The notes beneath the pieces were generated by a model. The model was given only the letters and a program-made list of their open reading frames with translations, had not been told where the DNA came from and did not search any database. From Alcanivorax sp. (lineage in GTDB: Bacteria > Pseudomonadota > Gammaproteobacteria > Pseudomonadales > Alcanivoracaceae), in contig CP051239.1 in the NCBI GenBank assembly GCA_017794945.1, positions 682,001 to 746,000 on the forward strand: a stretch of 64,000 nt of DNA. The letters run 5' to 3'. A program made the position numbers and the translations under genes. Shown here piece by piece: positions 60,655-64,000 of this stretch (positions are counted from its first letter, which is position 1; every line of letters begins with the position of its first letter).

Positions 60655-61491
60655 TTGGCCATCCTGCGCACCCGGCACTCGGTATTGCCCGGCTTCACGC
60701 TCAGCTTCGCGCTGAGCGTGCTGTTTATTTCGCTGGTGATCCTGGTGCCGCTGTCCGGGCTGGTGCTGCACGTCAGCGAGATGACCTGGGACCGCTACTG
60801 GTCGGTGATCACCAACCCGCGCAGCCTGGCCAGTTTCAAGGTCACCCTGCTGGCCGCTGCCGGCGCCAGCGCCATCAACGCGGTGGTGGGGCTGTTGCTG
60901 GCCTGGGTGCTGGTGCGCTACCGCTTCCCCGGGCGCCGCGTGATGGACGCCCTGGTGGACCTGCCCTTCGCCCTGCCCACCGCCGTGGCCGGCCTCACCC
61001 TGTCGGCGCTGTTCGCCGCCAACGGCTGGCTGGGGCAGTGGTTCGAAGCGATCGGCATTCCGGTGGCCTACACGCCGCTGGGCATCATGATCGCGATGAG
61101 TTTCACCAGCCTGCCGTTCGTGGTGCGCGCGGTACAGCCGGTGCTGGAAGACCTGACCCCGGACGTGGAAGAAGCGGCCGCCACCCTGGGCGCCACGCCC
61201 ATGGCGTCGTTCTTCCGCGTGGTGCTGGCACAGTTGATGCCGGCGCTGCTCACCGGCACCGCCCTGGCGTTTACCCGCAGCCTGGGCGAGTACGGCGCGG
61301 TGATCTTTATCGCCGGCAACATGCCGTTCGAAACCGAGATCATCTCGCTGCTGGTCAACATCCGCCTGGAAGAGTACGACTTCGCCGCCGCCAGCGCCCT
61401 CGCCTCGGTAATCCTCGGCGCCTCGCTGGTACTGCTGTTCGGCATCCAGGCGGTGCAGGGGCGTATGATCCGCCGCTGGCACGGCAGCTAA
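60655..61491 (+). CDS. cysT: Sulfate ABC transporter permease CysT
   Basis: A 278-residue permease with six helices. It has LPFALPTAVAGLTLSALF and the EAA loop EEAAATLGATPMASFFRVVLAQLMPALL, and ends in GIQAVQGRMIRRWHG. The start is TTG 60655, with GGAG nine bases upstream, directly after the binding-protein stop. The partner permease cysW and ATPase cysA, which normally follow, are absent; a repeat and an unrelated minus-strand gene follow. Confidence 0.92.
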   Translation: MAILRTRHSVLPGFTLSFALSVLFISLVILVPLSGLVLHVSEMTWDRYWSVITNPRSLASFKVTLLAAAGASAINAVVGLLLAWVLVRYRFPGRRVMDALVDLPFALPTAVAGLTLSALFAANGWLGQWFEAIGIPVAYTPLGIMIAMSFTSLPFVVRAVQPVLEDLTPDVEEAAATLGATPMASFFRVVLAQLMPALLTGTALAFTRSLGEYGAVIFIAGNMPFETEIISLLVNIRLEEYDFAAASALASVILGASLVLLFGIQAVQGRMIRRWHGS

Positions 61492-61497
61492 GAACAC

Positions 61498-61668
61498 AGT
61501 TAAGAGTTAACAGTGAATAGGTAACAGCGACGGAGCAAGCCTGGTCGGCTTTCCCGTGGCCTGCCGCCGGTAGGGGCTGCGTCTTGCCGCCGTGTCGCGG
61601 GCACGGCCTTCACGCCTCGTCAGGCCCGGCCCGCGTTAACTATTCACTATTAACTGTTAACTATTAAC
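61498..61668. repeat. Imperfect inverted repeat with TTAAC-rich ends
   Basis: Left end AGTTAAGAGTTAACAGTG-AATAG (61498 on) and right end around 61636-61668 (GTTAACTATTCACTATTAAC and following) are imperfectly complementary. They flank about 110 GC-rich bases without a gene. It sits exactly where the sulfate operon breaks off. Confidence 0.55.
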
Positions 61669-61674
61669 TGCCTT

Positions 61675-62355
61675 TTATAGTGCGACGGCGCGGCCGATGA
61701 AGAGCACCGGGCCGGTGGGCCGGGGTTCCGGCGAGCCGCCCGGCGGTTCCAGGGTCAGCTCGAACAGCTGGCCGCTTTCCACGCCGCCGACCTGCTCGGC
61801 GGGGATCACCAGGCTGCGGCCCGGCTCCACCAGCCCCAGGGAGCGGGGGCCTTCGGCGTTGTTTTCCAGGGTCCAGAATTGCACGCTGCGGTCAGCGCGG
61901 TAATCCGCCTGCTGCACCAGCGGCGTCAGTTGCAGGTCGCCGCTGTCCGATACCGTGATCCGCCAGCCCGGTTGGGCCGCCTCCCCCGGCGCCTGCAGCA
62001 CCACGGTATACACCGGGGCCGGTTGGCGCAGCGGGCCCACCGCCAGCATCAACGCCACCAGCAGGGCGGCGCTGGCGAAGCGCCAGGCGGGGGTGCTCCG
62101 CCACAGGCCGCGCCACCAGGGCACGGCGATGCCGGTCTCGCGGGCCAGGCGCCGCCACAGACCGGGGGGCAGACGCGCCGGTTCCAGCAGCTCCGCGGCG
62201 CCCACCCAGTGTTCGCGCCAGTACGCCGCCTGCCGTGCGGCCTGCTCGTCCTCCGCCAACCAGCGCTCGATCTCCACCGCCTGCTCACCACGATGCAGAC
62301 CGAGCACGTACTCGGCGATCAGCAGACGCTGTTCTTCCTGGTTATCGGGAATCAT
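61675..62355 (-). CDS. Anti-sigma factor (RskA/anti-sigma K type)
   Basis: A 226-residue membrane protein. The N-terminal anti-sigma domain contains LIAEYVLGLHRGEQAVEIERWLAED; one transmembrane helix lies near 88-106; the extracytoplasmic C-terminal part has VYTVVLQAPGEAAQPGWRITV and LTLEPPGGSPEPRPTGPVLFIG, as in anti-sigma K proteins. ATG 62355 overlaps the sigma gene stop (ATGA). It should hold the ECF sigma factor at the membrane until a signal arrives. Confidence 0.9.
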   Translation of the reverse strand: MIPDNQEEQRLLIAEYVLGLHRGEQAVEIERWLAEDEQAARQAAYWREHWVGAAELLEPARLPPGLWRRLARETGIAVPWWRGLWRSTPAWRFASAALLVALMLAVGPLRQPAPVYTVVLQAPGEAAQPGWRITVSDSGDLQLTPLVQQADYRADRSVQFWTLENNAEGPRSLGLVEPGRSLVIPAEQVGGVESGQLFELTLEPPGGSPEPRPTGPVLFIGRAVAL

Positions 62356-62906
62356 AGCCGCAGACACTCCTGAAGCCCTTTAAGCCCGGTGCGGACCCGG
62401 CTTTTGATGGTGCCCAGGGGCACCGCTAATGTTTCGGCGATCTGCTCATAGGTGAACCCCTGGTAGAACGCCATCAATATCGGCCGGCGCCGGTCGCCCT
62501 GCAACCCGCGCAGGCACTCCTGCATGGCGCGCCGCTGGTCGGACTGCATGGAGCACTGTTCCGGGTTGGGCCCGGGATCCGGCCAGTCGTCCCCGGGCAG
62601 CGCCTCGGCGTCGTCACGCTTCGCCCGGCGGTGTTGATTGATCAGCCGATAGCGGAGCAGCGCGTACAACCAGGCCCGGGCACTGCCCTTTTCGGGGTGA
62701 AACCGGACGGCGTTACGCCACACCTGCACGAACGTATCCTGCAGCGCCTCCTCCGCCAGCTCGGGGTCGCCGGTGAGCCGGCGCGCCAGGGCCAGCATCC
62801 GTGGCGCCTCCAAACGGTACAGCCGTTGAAAGGCCTTGGCGTCGCCTCGGCCGCAGGCCAGCAGCCATACCGTGGCTTGCTCCAGTTCGTGATTCGACTC
62901 GTCCAT
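62352..62906 (-). CDS. ECF-type RNA polymerase sigma factor
   Basis: A 184-residue group 4 sigma factor with region 2 (DAKAFQRLYRLEAPRMLALA, ALQDTFVQVWRNA) and region 4 (GFTYEQIAETLAVPLGTIKSRVRTGLKGL). The SigK-like pair with the downstream anti-sigma gene is translationally coupled. The regulon is unknown; the beta-propeller gene upstream may be linked. The product in this group is often an oxidative-stress sigma factor. Confidence 0.93.
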   Translation of the reverse strand: MDESNHELEQATVWLLACGRGDAKAFQRLYRLEAPRMLALARRLTGDPELAEEALQDTFVQVWRNAVRFHPEKGSARAWLYALLRYRLINQHRRAKRDDAEALPGDDWPDPGPNPEQCSMQSDQRRAMQECLRGLQGDRRRPILMAFYQGFTYEQIAETLAVPLGTIKSRVRTGLKGLQECLRL

Positions 62907-62977
62907 GGCGGTTCCGGCGCGGTGTGAATAAAACGCGATGGTCCACCGCGCCGCGAGAAGACCGTGTCAATGTCGGG

Positions 62978-63065
62978 CTACGAAGCCAGTTTTGTAGAAG
63001 CTTCGCCCTGTGGGGGCGGGCCTGTGGGAGCTTGCCTGCAAGCTCCCACAAAACTGGCTTCGTAG
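62978..63065. repeat. Nested inverted repeat
   Basis: Outer arms CTACGAAGCCAGTTTTGT (62978-62995) and exact complement (63048-63065). Inside lies the 12-2-12 perfect palindrome GTGGGAGCTTGC-CT (63024-63049). It lies upstream of the sigma gene and downstream of the propeller gene. Confidence 0.8.
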
Positions 63066-63093
63066 AACGCTTTGTTGCTTGAGTCCGGGAAAG

Positions 63094-63115
63094 GAGCCGC
63101 CCTTGCAGGCGGCTC
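63094..63115 (-). terminator. Probable terminator of the propeller gene
   Basis: GAGCCGCC-TGCAAG-GGCGGCTC on the minus strand, followed by CTTTCCC, 30 bases past the stop codon. The T tract is short. Confidence 0.5.
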
Positions 63116-63144
63116 GTTCCGGTTTTCTCTGTGACGCGAGCCTG

Positions 63145-64000
63145 TTACTCGGGCGCGCGGCCCAGGTAATCGGCGATCAGCACCACGGATTCCGGCGCCG
63201 CCTGGGCGATGGACGCGTCCGGGCTGACGTCGCCGCCGGCGGAGCTGAGGATGTTATCGAAACGCAGCACCATGCCCTGGGACTTTTCAGCCACATAGAG
63301 GTTGGCGCCGTCGAAGGCGATATCCACCGGGTTGCCGAGCATGGTGTTACCGACCGCGTTGTTGTCCTCGTCGTCGATGCGCACCGCCACGTTGGTGATG
63401 CCGTCGGCGCTGGAGGCGTTGTCCAACACGTACAGCTTGCCGTCGGTGGGGTTGGCGCCGCTGCCCACGTCGGACAGGATCAGCTTGTCGCCATCCGCCA
63501 CGTGCACGATACCGTGCAGGTTGGTGGGCGCCGCGAAGGCGTTGCCGCCTTCCCCGGGCACGATGGTGCGGTCGGCGCCGCCGGCGCCACGGTCGCTGCT
63601 CAGATCGTCATAGACCGCCACGGTGCCGTCGGTGAGCGCCACGTACAGGCGGTCGCCTTCGGGATCGTAGTCGAGATCCCAGGGTTGCACGGTGAGCGGA
63701 ATATTGAAGATCGGCGCCACGTTACCGTCGGCCTGGGCGCCGAACACACGCACCGAACCCGGCGCGCTGTTTTCGGTGACCAGCACCCAGCCCAGCTCGT
63801 CGGCGATGTCGAAGCCCTTGGGCGCCATCAGGCCGGTGTTGGCGCCGGAAATCAGACGGTCGCGGCTCAGGTTGAAGCTTTCACCGTCGCGGCCCACGCC
63901 GACCCGGTTAAGCACGGCGATGCCGCTGTCGTAGGTGGCGTAGGCGTCGCCGGTCTGGTTGACGCTGATGCTCTCCACCGGCTGACCGACGGAGAAGTCG
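63145..64000 (-). CDS. Beta-propeller repeat protein, partial
   Basis: The frame stays open to the right window edge, so the N-terminus is missing; at least 285 residues are visible. Repeats of strand-rich blocks such as WDLDYDPEGDRLYVALTDGTVAVYD, LHGIVHVADGDKLILSDVG and PVDIAFDGANLYVAEKSQGM indicate an NHL/YVTN-like propeller, probably secreted. It lies upstream of the ECF sigma/anti-sigma pair on the same strand, separated by repeats. Function unknown. Confidence 0.8.
   Translation of the reverse strand, partial: DFSVGQPVESISVNQTGDAYATYDSGIAVLNRVGVGRDGESFNLSRDRLISGANTGLMAPKGFDIADELGWVLVTENSAPGSVRVFGAQADGNVAPIFNIPLTVQPWDLDYDPEGDRLYVALTDGTVAVYDDLSSDRGAGGADRTIVPGEGGNAFAAPTNLHGIVHVADGDKLILSDVGSGANPTDGKLYVLDNASSADGITNVAVRIDDEDNNAVGNTMLGNPVDIAFDGANLYVAEKSQGMVLRFDNILSSAGGDVSPDASIAQAAPESVVLIADYLGRAPE

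Overview
The window is high-GC, densely packed bacterial DNA. It contains an Isc/Suf iron-sulfur locus, an aa3/caa3-type cytochrome oxidase cluster with CtaA/CtaB/SURF1/CtaG, RapA, RhlB, MiaB, MurI and a TorF-family porin. This mix points to a gammaproteobacterium, and the general impression is of an Alcanivorax-like marine lineage (an inference; no 16S is present). There are no phage genes, intact insertion sequences or CRISPR arrays. It looks like ordinary chromosome, but the intergenic spaces are unusually rich in long inverted repeats.

Layout. 0-3 kb: sufE faces iscR-iscS-H-NOX, whose promoter carries IscR-type and Fur-type sites. 3-3.5 kb: tRNA-Met with a duplicated 3' end and terminator, then inverted repeats. 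3.5-5.9 kb: a translationally coupled GIY-YIG/LemA/TPM/TPM operon. 5.9-7.9 kb: small envelope or unknown proteins and a periplasmic dienelactone hydrolase. 7.9-14.9 kb: a guanidine-utilisation operon (ABC permease, ATPase, two DUF1989 proteins, 1197-residue biotin carboxylase) behind a sigma54-type promoter, a possible NtrC site and a guanidine-I riboswitch. 15-25.5 kb: hydrolases, murI, two small zinc-ribbon proteins, an XRE regulator, rapA, an alcohol dehydrogenase and a second dienelactone hydrolase. 25.6-27.3 kb: small secreted proteins, covarying tandem hairpins and a 27-residue membrane peptide gene. 27.7-35.8 kb: coxB-coxA-ctaG-coxC, SURF1, an SCO-like protein, ctaA and ctaB. 35.8-45.8 kb: LemA/M48 pair, GNAT-like protein, a membrane/cold-shock fusion, a sodium symporter, a sialidase-like protein, a START-like protein and PlsC. 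45.9-52 kb: SDR, DUF938, rhlB, glpE and a PIN-PhoH ATPase. 52-58 kb: putative divergent Pho boxes, an M14 peptidase, a TorF porin with a sigma54 promoter and paired NtrC-like sites, a nuclease-fold protein, PCu(A)C and SCO. 58-64 kb: miaB, a shortened sulfate transporter operon, an ECF sigma/anti-sigma pair and a partial beta-propeller protein.

How the parts fit. Two units carry matching nitrogen-control signatures (sigma54 plus NtrC-like sites): the guanidine operon and the TorF porin gene. Copper and haem supply to the oxidase is covered by CtaG, SCO, PCu(A)C, CtaA and CtaB, partly 22 kb away from the oxidase genes.

The most unusual signal is not a gene. It is a family of long perfect inverted repeats with a conserved loop of about 51-53 nt (3290-3390, 18628-18736, 50325-50433). 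The arms change between copies yet stay perfectly complementary within each copy. A second tandem pair at 26531-26628 shows the same compensatory behaviour.
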